A stretch of 34,065 bases of DNA from contig JAJTGL010000012.1 in assembly GCA_021297795.1 (NCBI GenBank), positions 1-34,065 on the forward strand, written 5' to 3'. Every line of letters starts with the position of its first letter. Position 1 is the stretch's first letter. The notes below the pieces were generated by a model. It did no database searches. It saw only the letters and a program-made list of their open reading frames with translations, and had not been told where the DNA came from. Made by a program: the position numbers and the translations under genes. This DNA is from Planctomycetaceae bacterium (GTDB lineage Bacteria > Planctomycetota > Phycisphaerae > Phycisphaerales > SM1A02). This document shows, piece by piece, positions 7,628 through 14,986 of the stretch.

Positions 7628-9795
7628 CGATCGATCTCCGTGCATGCGACGGCGGCTTCCGGACGGATGCATGCGCTGCGCCCGGGGTTCTGGAGGAACG
7701 GCGCCTGCCGCGCCGCGATCGGCGCAGACGTCCGTCGTTCGATGAAGCGCTCGTGCCACAGCGTGAGCGTGAGCAGTCCGAAGGCGGCCATCTCCTCGCG
7801 CTCGGAGAGCGGATGCGAGGCGGATGCATCGAAGGCACGCGCCGCGAGCGCCCGCGCGGCACGCGCATCGACCAGTGGATTGCGCGCGAGGCTTCGATCG
7901 GAGAGCGCGTCCCGGACGCGCGACGGCGCGCTCGCGCCGAAGAACGCCCGCTGGATCGGCGAGCGGTACGGCCACTTCGGGCGCGACGCGATCTCCGCGG
8001 GGAGCAGCCCGCGCGCGATGCGCCGGAGCAGCGGCTTCTCGCGCAAGCCGACGAGACGCTCCTCGGTGCGGAGCGACGCGGCCTCCGCGGCAAGCGCACC
8101 GTCGAGGTACGGATACCGCCCCTCGACGCCGCTCGCCATCAGCATGCGGTCACCCTGGCTCGAGAGGAGATAGGGCACCATGAAGGCTCCGATCTCGAGC
8201 TCCTGCGCGCGGTCGAGCTCGTCGAGCTGTCCCCACGCCGGAGGAAGCGACGACGCGATGCCTTCCTCGAAGGAACGCCGATCGAGCGCCTCGCGGATCT
8301 CGGGGGCGAGAAACCTCAGCATCCACGAACCCGCCTGCCAGCGCAGCGCGTGCGAGGCGAATGGACCGGCTCCGTCGGCGGAGCTTGGCTCGAGGTCGCG
8401 CACGTGCCCCGCGAGGAAGGCGCTCCACATCGCCGATCCCCCGCCGACCCGCCTCGGCTGCTGCCGATGGAGCCGCGAGGCAAGGGCCCGCCGCATCGCG
8501 CTCGAGGGATCCCTCGCGAGGAACGCGCGGTAGCGCGACTCCTTGAAGATGTCGTAGCCTCCGAAGAGTTCATCCGCTCCCTCGCCCGTGAGCACCACGC
8601 GGATTCCCTGCGCACGGACGAACCGGGCGAGCAGCAGCATCGGCAGCGGCCCCGCACGCAGGAGCGGCGTCTCCGCATGCGCGATCGCCGCGTCGAGCGC
8701 GCCGACGAGCTCCTCCCGCCCGACCACGACCTCGCGGTGATCGGTGCCGAGGGCCTCCACCACCCGACGCTGCCAGGTTCCCTCGTCGAAACCGCATGCA
8801 TCCCCCGCACCGGCCGCGCATCCGCCGCGTTCGTCCCTGAATCGGATCGAGAACGTCACCGGCCGATCCGCACCCGATCGCCGGAGCTCGTCGGACATCA
8901 GGGCGACGAGGAGCGATGAATCGAGCCCACCCGAGAGATATGCCCCGACGGGAATGTCGGCGCGGAGGCGCAGTCGAACCGCGGTGCGAAGCGAATCGGC
9001 GACGCGCCGCTCACGCGACACGGCGTCGTTCGACGAGACGTCGGTGTTCCCGCTCCGACGCATCCGAAGCCGCGCGTAGGTCCGGCACTCCGCGATCCCG
9101 TTCCGACCCTGCAGCGCCTCGAGGTGCGCCATCCGCCAACCCCGCGAGCCGATCGCATCGAGTGCGAACGCGACGCTTCGACCCGGCTCCAGCGATTCGA
9201 CGCCTTCGTAGACGGTGCGCGAACCTGGTGACGACCAGTTGCGGAAGACCGCGTTGATCCCCGCGGGATCCGTCCGCGCATCGACCCGGCCGCTCGCGAA
9301 GATCGCCTTCGCCTCCGATGCGAACACGACGGAATCAGGTAACCGCGCCAGCAGGAGCGGGCAGATACCCGCCCGGTCGCGGACGAGGTGGAGCAGCCGT
9401 CTGTTCCGGTCGACGAGCGCGAGCGCGAACTGTCCCTCGAGGCGCTCCCACGCATCCGCACCCCATCGCTCGTACGCGGCGAGGATCACCTCGGTGTCGC
9501 TGTGCGTCGTGAACCCGCGGCCATCGGCCTCGAGTTCCCGACGGAGCTCGACATGATTGAAGACCTCGCCGTTGTACGCGATCGTCAGGTCGCGCGAGGC
9601 GCTCGACATCGGCTGCGCTCCTCCCTCGCGATCGAGGACAGCGAGGCGCGCGTGCGCGAGTCCGATCCGACCCGCGCAGAACACGCCACTTCCATCCGGA
9701 CCACGATGCGCGATCGATCGCGCCATGCGCACGAGTTCCTCGCGCGAAGGCGGCGGCGCATCCGGACCGGTCGAGATGCCTGCGAGTCCGCACAC
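7624..9795 (-). CDS. Asparagine-synthase-type glutamine amidotransferase
   Basis: The product is 723 aa. The start is a GTG at 9793-9795, one base after the stop of the ligase gene; it places Cys2 (V/M-C-G-L-A-G) exactly where class II glutaminases need their N-terminal nucleophile, so longer upstream frames are rejected. The glutaminase domain shows RSIAHRGPDGSG (26-37) and AYNGEVFNHVELR (73-85). The synthetase domain shows the PP-loop LSGGLDSS (287-294) and LTGEGADELFGGY near residue 425. Glutamine nitrogen would be delivered to an adenylated carboxylate on an acceptor. At 723 aa it is longer than AsnB (about 550-630), with an extended C-terminus. XrtA-linked loci typically carry such an amidotransferase, which supports a role in exopolysaccharide or carrier-bound product amidation rather than asparagine supply. 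Confidence 0.85.
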   Translation of the reverse strand: MCGLAGISTGPDAPPPSREELVRMARSIAHRGPDGSGVFCAGRIGLAHARLAVLDREGGAQPMSSASRDLTIAYNGEVFNHVELRRELEADGRGFTTHSDTEVILAAYERWGADAWERLEGQFALALVDRNRRLLHLVRDRAGICPLLLARLPDSVVFASEAKAIFASGRVDARTDPAGINAVFRNWSSPGSRTVYEGVESLEPGRSVAFALDAIGSRGWRMAHLEALQGRNGIAECRTYARLRMRRSGNTDVSSNDAVSRERRVADSLRTAVRLRLRADIPVGAYLSGGLDSSLLVALMSDELRRSGADRPVTFSIRFRDERGGCAAGAGDACGFDEGTWQRRVVEALGTDHREVVVGREELVGALDAAIAHAETPLLRAGPLPMLLLARFVRAQGIRVVLTGEGADELFGGYDIFKESRYRAFLARDPSSAMRRALASRLHRQQPRRVGGGSAMWSAFLAGHVRDLEPSSADGAGPFASHALRWQAGSWMLRFLAPEIREALDRRSFEEGIASSLPPAWGQLDELDRAQELEIGAFMVPYLLSSQGDRMLMASGVEGRYPYLDGALAAEAASLRTEERLVGLREKPLLRRIARGLLPAEIASRPKWPYRSPIQRAFFGASAPSRVRDALSDRSLARNPLVDARAARALAARAFDASASHPLSEREEMAAFGLLTLTLWHERFIERRTSAPIAARQAPFLQNPGRSACIRPEAAVACTEIDR

Positions 9796-9796
9796 G

Positions 9797-11398
9797 TCAG
9801 CCCCCACTCCCGACAAGCGCCCGGCGCACGACCTTTCCGTTCGAGGTGCGGGGAATCTCGCGCCGGAACTCGATGAATCTCGGCTGGAGCCCAGGTTCGA
9901 GCGCTTCGCGGCAACTCGCCCGGATCGCACGCTCGTCGATCGATGCTCCCTCCTCGACGACGACCACGGCCTTGATCGCGGTTCCATCCTCCTCGTGCTC
10001 GACGCCGGTCACCGCCGCGTCGACGACTCCGGCGATCTCGGCGAGGACACGCTCGATCGCCGCGGGCGCGACCTTCTCGCCCCGGCACTTGAAGATCTCG
10101 TCCTCGCGCCCGAGGAAGTAGAGGAGCCCGGATTGATCCATGCGGAACCGGTCGCCGGTCCGAAGGCAGCGCTCGAATCCCGACGCGTGGTCGGATGGCG
10201 AGCACATGAACCGCTCGATGGACTCGCGCGTCCGTCGCCAATAGCCACGCGCGACGTTCGCCCCGCGCACGACGAGCTCGCCCTCGCTTCCCGGCGGCAG
10301 CCGATGCCCGTTCGAATCGACGAGGAAGACTTCGGAGTTCGGAATCGCCCTTCCGACCGAATCGGGGTAGGCGCGCGCGAGACGTGGCTCGAGCGTCGAA
10401 GCGCGGGAACACTCGGTCTGCCCGTACATCAGGTGCAGCCGGACCTCCGGAAGCAGTTCGGTGAGACGCAGCGCGTGCGCCGGAGGCAGCCCCGCGGCGG
10501 CGTTCGTGACGGCGCGGAGCGCGGAGAGATCGACGTCGACGCGCGCGAGCGTCGCGTTCATGCGCGCGATCATCGTGGGCACCGCGACCAGCACCGTGGC
10601 GCGGAGCTGCTCGAGCCGCCGCATGGCGTCGTACGGGAACGCGAACGATCGCTCGAGCACCAGCGTCGCACCGCTCCGAAGCGCGGCGAACGACTGCAGC
10701 AGCCCGTAGCTGAACGCGATCGGAACCGCGCAGGAGACGACCTCGGGCGCCGACGCCTGCGCGTGGCCGACGTACTCCGCGATGACCGCCGTCGTGTTGA
10801 GGAGGTTCGCGTGCGTCAGCATCACGCCCTTCGGCTCGCCCGTGGTGCCGGACGTGTAGATGATCGCCGCGATGTCCGCATCGATCGCACCCGCATCGCG
10901 GGCCACCACCGACGGCGTCGAACCGAGCCGACCGAATTCCGGGGCGACCCCGAATGGCCGTCCGAATCGCTCGTCGAGCGTCAAGCCCTGCCATGAACCT
11001 GCGGAAGACTCGACGACCTGGGCGCCGTCGAGGCGCGCGGCCTCGAGCGCCGCGAGGGTCGCGCGCGGCGCCACGACCACGCTCGGCGTGCAATCGGCGA
11101 GGACGGCGCCCAGCCGGGGCATGCGCACATCGCCGGGGATCGGCACGAGCACGGCGCCAGCGCGCAGGACGGCGAGGTATGCGACGATCGACTCGATGGC
11201 GTTCGGAGCAACGACTGCGACGCGGTCGCCTCGCCGGACACCGGCGCGGAGAAGGACGAGCGCGGCGCGGCGCGTCGATTCCGCGAGGTCCTTCCAATCG
11301 ACGAATCGTTCACCGTCGACGATCGCGATCCGCACGGCGCCATGCGCGCGGGAGACGTCGGCCGCACGGTCGAGGATGATGTCATCGATGAGTTGCAC
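9797..11398 (-). CDS. AMP-forming acyl-CoA/acyl-ACP ligase (XrtA-associated type)
   Basis: The product is 533 aa. I choose the GTG at 11396-11398 (V-Q-L-I-D-D) because AGGGGAA lies about 5 nt upstream and it overlaps the ACP gene by only 17 nt; an ATG at 11434 has no visible ribosome site. ANL-superfamily motifs are clear: A3 YTSGTTGEPKGVM (about 181-193), A5 LMYGQTECSR, A7 LRTGDRF, A8 GREDEIFKCRGEKVAP, and A10 TSNGKVVRRAL with the catalytic lysine near the end. The enzyme activates a carboxylic acid with ATP to an acyl-adenylate and passes it to a thiol. The ACP encoded immediately upstream is the natural acceptor. Position and order match acyl ligases of exosortase A loci. Acid specificity cannot be read from sequence. 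Confidence 0.85.
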   Translation of the reverse strand: MQLIDDIILDRAADVSRAHGAVRIAIVDGERFVDWKDLAESTRRAALVLLRAGVRRGDRVAVVAPNAIESIVAYLAVLRAGAVLVPIPGDVRMPRLGAVLADCTPSVVVAPRATLAALEAARLDGAQVVESSAGSWQGLTLDERFGRPFGVAPEFGRLGSTPSVVARDAGAIDADIAAIIYTSGTTGEPKGVMLTHANLLNTTAVIAEYVGHAQASAPEVVSCAVPIAFSYGLLQSFAALRSGATLVLERSFAFPYDAMRRLEQLRATVLVAVPTMIARMNATLARVDVDLSALRAVTNAAAGLPPAHALRLTELLPEVRLHLMYGQTECSRASTLEPRLARAYPDSVGRAIPNSEVFLVDSNGHRLPPGSEGELVVRGANVARGYWRRTRESIERFMCSPSDHASGFERCLRTGDRFRMDQSGLLYFLGREDEIFKCRGEKVAPAAIERVLAEIAGVVDAAVTGVEHEEDGTAIKAVVVVEEGASIDERAIRASCREALEPGLQPRFIEFRREIPRTSNGKVVRRALVGSGG

Positions 11399-11741
11399 GC
11401 GATTCCCCTGCGTTCGGTGTGTTCCGTCCGACATCCATCGGCTGCGTCCGACCCGTCCCGCTCGCCTCGGAGGCCGCCGTGCGCTTCCGAGCGATGAACG
11501 CGACCACCCGCTCGATCGAGTCGAGATTCGCAGGGATCAACTCCTCGTCGGCGAATCCAACGCCGAACTCCTCCTCGACGAAGAGGACGAGGTCCATCGC
11601 TCCGGTCGAGTCGAGTACGCCCTCGCCGAGAAGCGAGGCGCGCGGATCGATCTCCGCATCGGGATCGAAGAGGAATCTCGAGGCGAGAAAGCGGCGGACG
11701 GACTCGCCATCCGCGGAGACGGCTCCAAGCTCTTCCTTCAT
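11382..11741 (-). CDS. Acyl carrier protein
   Basis: The product is 119 aa. The ATG at 11741 follows GGAG with about 7 nt spacing. The segment LLGEGVLDSTGAMDLVLFVEEEFG (37-60, described by key residues) contains Asp44-Ser45, with Ser45 the expected phosphopantetheine attachment site; most ACPs have DSL, here DST. The four-helix ACP core covers residues 10-90. The last 25 residues are a polar tail not found in fatty-acid ACPs. A dedicated carrier next to a dedicated ligase implies a carrier-bound acyl intermediate for the downstream enzymes. It is the first gene of the operon, and a TAGACT -10-like element lies 50 nt upstream. The 208 nt between this gene and the beta-helix gene (11742-11949) contain only that promoter. 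Confidence 0.85.
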   Translation of the reverse strand: MKEELGAVSADGESVRRFLASRFLFDPDAEIDPRASLLGEGVLDSTGAMDLVLFVEEEFGVGFADEELIPANLDSIERVVAFIARKRTAASEASGTGRTQPMDVGRNTPNAGESRATHR

Positions 11742-11791
11742 ACATCGCTCCAGTTCGTAGGTCGCGCCACTGCAGGGCGCGGCGCGCGGCG

Positions 11792-11797
11792 AGTCTA
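11792..11797 (-). promoter_or_regulatory. Putative -10 element TAGACT for the ACP-ligase-amidotransferase operon
   Basis: On the - strand the hexamer reads TAGACT, 50 nt before the ACP start codon. The predicted leader of about 40 nt carries the GGAG ribosome site. It is the only TAnnnT on that strand in the intergenic stretch that I judged well placed. No -35 box recognised. Confidence 0.4.
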
Positions 11798-11949
11798 GTG
11801 ACGCCGCGCCGCAGGTCGAGCGTTGCCACGCGATCCGCGGATGCTTCGTCGCGTTCGCGCATGCTTCCCCGAGAATCGATGCGGAGGCCGGACGCCGCAG
11901 GGAAGTTTCCCCCGGCGGATCCGCCTCACATGTCGCTCGAGCCGAAGTC

Positions 11950-14187
11950 TCAGCGAGGTCCGACCGGCCCGACGCGCACGCCGTCGCACTCCGCAACGCC
12001 ATCCCGCGCCTGTCGCGCGAGTTCATCGCACAGCGCGGGCACGCGCGCCTCGTCGACCTCGTGCCGACGCGTGCCTTCGATCCGCACGCACTCGGTGTCG
12101 TCGATGCGGCCGAGCGGCGTGGCGACGAGCACGTTGCCCACGATCGCGCTGCCGACCGGGCGGCCGAAGCGGTCGGTGAGGTACGTGGCGAGCGCGGGGA
12201 ACCGCGAGCGCCACGGCTCGTCGCCGATCGGCATCGCGGCGAGGTTTCGGTGCAGCGTCGACGACTCGGGATCGGCGATGTGCGGCGCCATCCAGCCGAT
12301 GCCGCGCGCGTCGTAGGAGATCGCCCGGCGACACCCGGCGAAGATGTTCGCGCGGATCATGTTGTCGCGCCCGCCACCGGCGAGGATGCCCCAGTTGCAG
12401 TCGACGAACAGGTTGCCCTCGACCAGGAAGCCGCTCGCCATATCGTCGAGGTACACCGCGTTCTGGAACCGCGCGTCGCTGCCCTCGATCGCGGAGAAGA
12501 GGTTGCCGCGGATCACGTTGCCGTGGCTCGTCCAGTCGCGGCCGCAGTAGACGGCCCCCGCGTCACCCGTCTCGAGCACCACGTGGTGGATGTCGTTCGC
12601 CTCGATCACGTGGTCGTTCCCGCGCAGGAAGACCGCGATATGCGGGTGCTGGGAAATCTCGTTGCGCACCACCCGGTGACCCACGCCCTCGAGGTCGATC
12701 GCGGGGTTGTAGCTGCGCAGGACGCGCCCGCAGCCGACGAAGACGCAATCCTCGATCGCACTGCCCGAGGCGACGAGCATCTTGCGATCGCCCCCGACGA
12801 GCCGCACGCCGCGCCCACCGACGTCCTTGAACAGGCAGCGCGCCGCGCGGATCGCGACGCCTTCCGCATCGACGGCGAACGTGCCGAGGTTCTGGAATCG
12901 GCACTCCTCGATCGCGAGGCGCTCGACACCGCGTGCTTCGATCGCGCCGCCGCGCGTCCGCTCGAAGGCGATCCCCGCGATGCGCACGTCGCGCGCGCCG
13001 TCCACGCGCATCAACGGCTCGGCGAGAAGCGACAGCGACCGCAGCGCCTCGCGCAGCGCATCGGGAATCCAGGCAACGATCCTCCCACCGGTGCGATCGA
13101 TCCAGTACTCGCCGGGCGCATCGAGTTCGGCCAGGATGTTGATCACGCGGAAGCGCCCGCGCGCGGCGAGCCCGTAGCGATGCGGCATCCCGAGGCGCAC
13201 CACGCCCGAGGCGGCGTCGATCGATGCGATCGGAAGCACCTCGTCCGACCAGTCCCAGTTCCAGTAGCCGTGCGCCCACGCGTCTCTCTCCCCCGCGGTC
13301 TCGGCGCCGGCCCAGCGCGCCGCGCGCTCGCGGTCGGCGGGAGCGAAGGCTCCGGCGCGCGGCGCCTCGATGCGTCGCTCGGCGGCCGGCATGTCGGACT
13401 CGGCGGCTCGCGGCACCGAGCCGCGATCGACGAGTTCCCCGATCGCAGCGAATCCCTCGTTCGGCCAGCGCGCAGGCTCGAGCGCGACTTCGCCCGCGAA
13501 GAGCTCGCTTCGCACCGCGGTCACCGGCACCGCGTGACCGCTGTGGACGGGGCCTGAGAGCCCGCCCGACCAGGTGCGCAGATCGTCCGCGTCCAACTCT
13601 GCAACCAACACGTGCGCCCGCGCTTCGTGCGGCACGCGCGCAAGGAGCGCCTCGTCGGGCACGCGCCAGGATTCCGGCGCGACGGTCATCGCGCCAACGA
13701 GCGTCGCACCCGGAGCAGTCGCCTCGATCGAGAGCGGCCCGATCGCAGCACCAAGCACGACGCCGCGGCGAACCTCGTGCACGCCTGGCGCCAGTCGGAT
13801 CGTCCACGGCTCGGTCGAGCCCGCCGCGCGTGCCGCCTCGACGAGCGCGACCGCAGCGGCGAGGCTCGAGACCGAGGGATGCGGCACGCCGTCGGTGGTC
13901 ATGGGCGCCGGGTCCGCGCGCGGTGCGACCCACACCACGCGCGAAGCGATCGGCGGGGACTCAGGAACTGCGACCGCCGCCACGCCGGGGCCTGTCACCG
14001 AACTCGGCGCCTGCGCCGGCGTCTCGATTGCAGATTCGACCTCGCCTTGCCCGTTGACGGGCGATGCCTCTGGAACTGCTCCGGGCCGCTCGGTGGCCTC
14101 GGTCTTCGAGGCCACTGACGCGCAGCCGCCCTCCAGCATCGCGATGCACGCGAAGAGCGCGAAGGACCGAGGGAGCCGCACCGGCAT
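11950..14187 (-). CDS. Secreted right-handed parallel beta-helix protein
   Basis: The product is 745 aa. I use the ATG at 14187, because the -10-like TAGCGT ends 6 nt before it; a GTG at 14193 abuts that element. The N-terminus is a lipoprotein-like signal (LFACIAMLEGGC, Cys22, though E-G-G is not an ideal lipobox), followed by a Pro/Ala/Thr-rich linker to about residue 70. Residues 100-180 (IRLAPGVHEVRRGVVLG) begin a pectate-lyase-type helix, and the body from about 330 to 640 shows coil repeats such as GVAIRAARCLFKDVG, HVIEANDIHHV and NVIRGNLFSAIEG. Such proteins bind or cleave polysaccharides (lyases, glycosidases, epimerases). Being on the same strand 208 nt upstream of the acyl operon, it may act on the same glycan (inference). 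Catalytic residues not assigned. Confidence 0.8.
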   Translation of the reverse strand: MPVRLPRSFALFACIAMLEGGCASVASKTEATERPGAVPEASPVNGQGEVESAIETPAQAPSSVTGPGVAAVAVPESPPIASRVVWVAPRADPAPMTTDGVPHPSVSSLAAAVALVEAARAAGSTEPWTIRLAPGVHEVRRGVVLGAAIGPLSIEATAPGATLVGAMTVAPESWRVPDEALLARVPHEARAHVLVAELDADDLRTWSGGLSGPVHSGHAVPVTAVRSELFAGEVALEPARWPNEGFAAIGELVDRGSVPRAAESDMPAAERRIEAPRAGAFAPADRERAARWAGAETAGERDAWAHGYWNWDWSDEVLPIASIDAASGVVRLGMPHRYGLAARGRFRVINILAELDAPGEYWIDRTGGRIVAWIPDALREALRSLSLLAEPLMRVDGARDVRIAGIAFERTRGGAIEARGVERLAIEECRFQNLGTFAVDAEGVAIRAARCLFKDVGGRGVRLVGGDRKMLVASGSAIEDCVFVGCGRVLRSYNPAIDLEGVGHRVVRNEISQHPHIAVFLRGNDHVIEANDIHHVVLETGDAGAVYCGRDWTSHGNVIRGNLFSAIEGSDARFQNAVYLDDMASGFLVEGNLFVDCNWGILAGGGRDNMIRANIFAGCRRAISYDARGIGWMAPHIADPESSTLHRNLAAMPIGDEPWRSRFPALATYLTDRFGRPVGSAIVGNVLVATPLGRIDDTECVRIEGTRRHEVDEARVPALCDELARQARDGVAECDGVRVGPVGPR

Positions 14188-14193
14188 CCTCAC

Positions 14194-14199
14194 ACGCTA
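14194..14199 (-). promoter_or_regulatory. Putative -10 element TAGCGT, leaderless start of the beta-helix gene
   Basis: On the - strand TAGCGT ends 6 nt before the ATG at 14187, so transcription would begin at or next to the start codon. It is one of seven similar cases in the window. The remaining 14200-14350 to the divergent methyltransferase gene shows no gene. Confidence 0.4.
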
Positions 14200-14350
14200 C
14201 CGACCGGGCGTCGCGACCACAATGGCGCGACCGGTCCCGCGTGCCCGGGCGTCCTCCGACCCGCTTTCATCCCGGTCCACCGCCACGTTCGCGGTCCTTC
14301 CCCGCAGATCGCGCCCCGATCCTGCCGATGATCGGCCGGGAACCAGACCG

Positions 14351-14968
14351 ATGAGCGACACGCCCCCGCCGAACGCCGCCCTCCCCTTCGACTCGCCCGA
14401 GTACCGCGCCCAGCTGAGGGAGCGCTTTGCCGGCGCGAAGCGGCTGCAGCTCCATCTCGGCGGCTGGGAGACGAAGCCGGGTTGGCTGATCGTCAACGTC
14501 GAGGACCGCCCCGGCGTCGACGTCCGGTCGACCTGCAGCGATCTCTCGATGTTCCCCGACGGGAGCGCGGTCGAGATCTACGCATCGCACGTGTACGAGC
14601 ACCTCGGCTACCAGGAGGAACTGCCGAAGGCGTTCGCCGAGGCGGCACGCGTCCTCATGCCCGGCGGCCGTCTGCGCATCGCGGTGCCCGATCTTGAGGT
14701 CCTCTGCCGACTCTTCCTCGACCGGAAGGACGACGTCAACGCGCAGTTCTACGTGCAGCGGATGATCATGGGCGGCCAGATGGAGCCCTTCGACTTCCAC
14801 AAGACCGGCTTCTCGCAGAACATCCTCATCGCGCTCTTGCGCGTGCACGGATTCACCGACTTCCGCCGCGTGGACGACTTCAAGCTCTTCGACGACACGT
14901 CGAAGCTCTACTGGCAAGGCACGCACATCAGCCTCAACATGCAGTGCATCCGCGCGATCGCGAAGTGA
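14351..14968 (+). CDS. SAM-dependent methyltransferase (class I, COG4627-like)
   Basis: The product is 205 aa. The ATG at 14351 follows GGGAA about 10 nt upstream. Motifs: LQLHLGGWETKPGWLIVNVED (residues about 37-57) replaces the classical E/D-x-G-x-G SAM loop in the manner of predicted methyltransferases that begin with KLNLGCG...GWINVD; VEIYASHVYEHL (acid/His motif, about 74-85); and EAARVLMPGGRLRIAVPDLE (95-115), which is the post-motif of methyltransferase type 11. Such enzymes often sit in surface-glycan loci and methylate sugars or lipids. The loop here has LGGWE in place of LGCGxx, so SAM binding may be altered. Convergent with the transporter gene; the stops are 18 nt apart. Confidence 0.75.
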   Translation: MSDTPPPNAALPFDSPEYRAQLRERFAGAKRLQLHLGGWETKPGWLIVNVEDRPGVDVRSTCSDLSMFPDGSAVEIYASHVYEHLGYQEELPKAFAEAARVLMPGGRLRIAVPDLEVLCRLFLDRKDDVNAQFYVQRMIMGGQMEPFDFHKTGFSQNILIALLRVHGFTDFRRVDDFKLFDDTSKLYWQGTHISLNMQCIRAIAK

Positions 14969-14986
14969 CCGGCGCCTGCGACCAGC

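Noticed and set aside
9796-9987. Longer amidotransferase start upstream of 9795
   Set aside because: Class II amidotransferases need Cys directly after the start Met; only the GTG at 9795 gives this.
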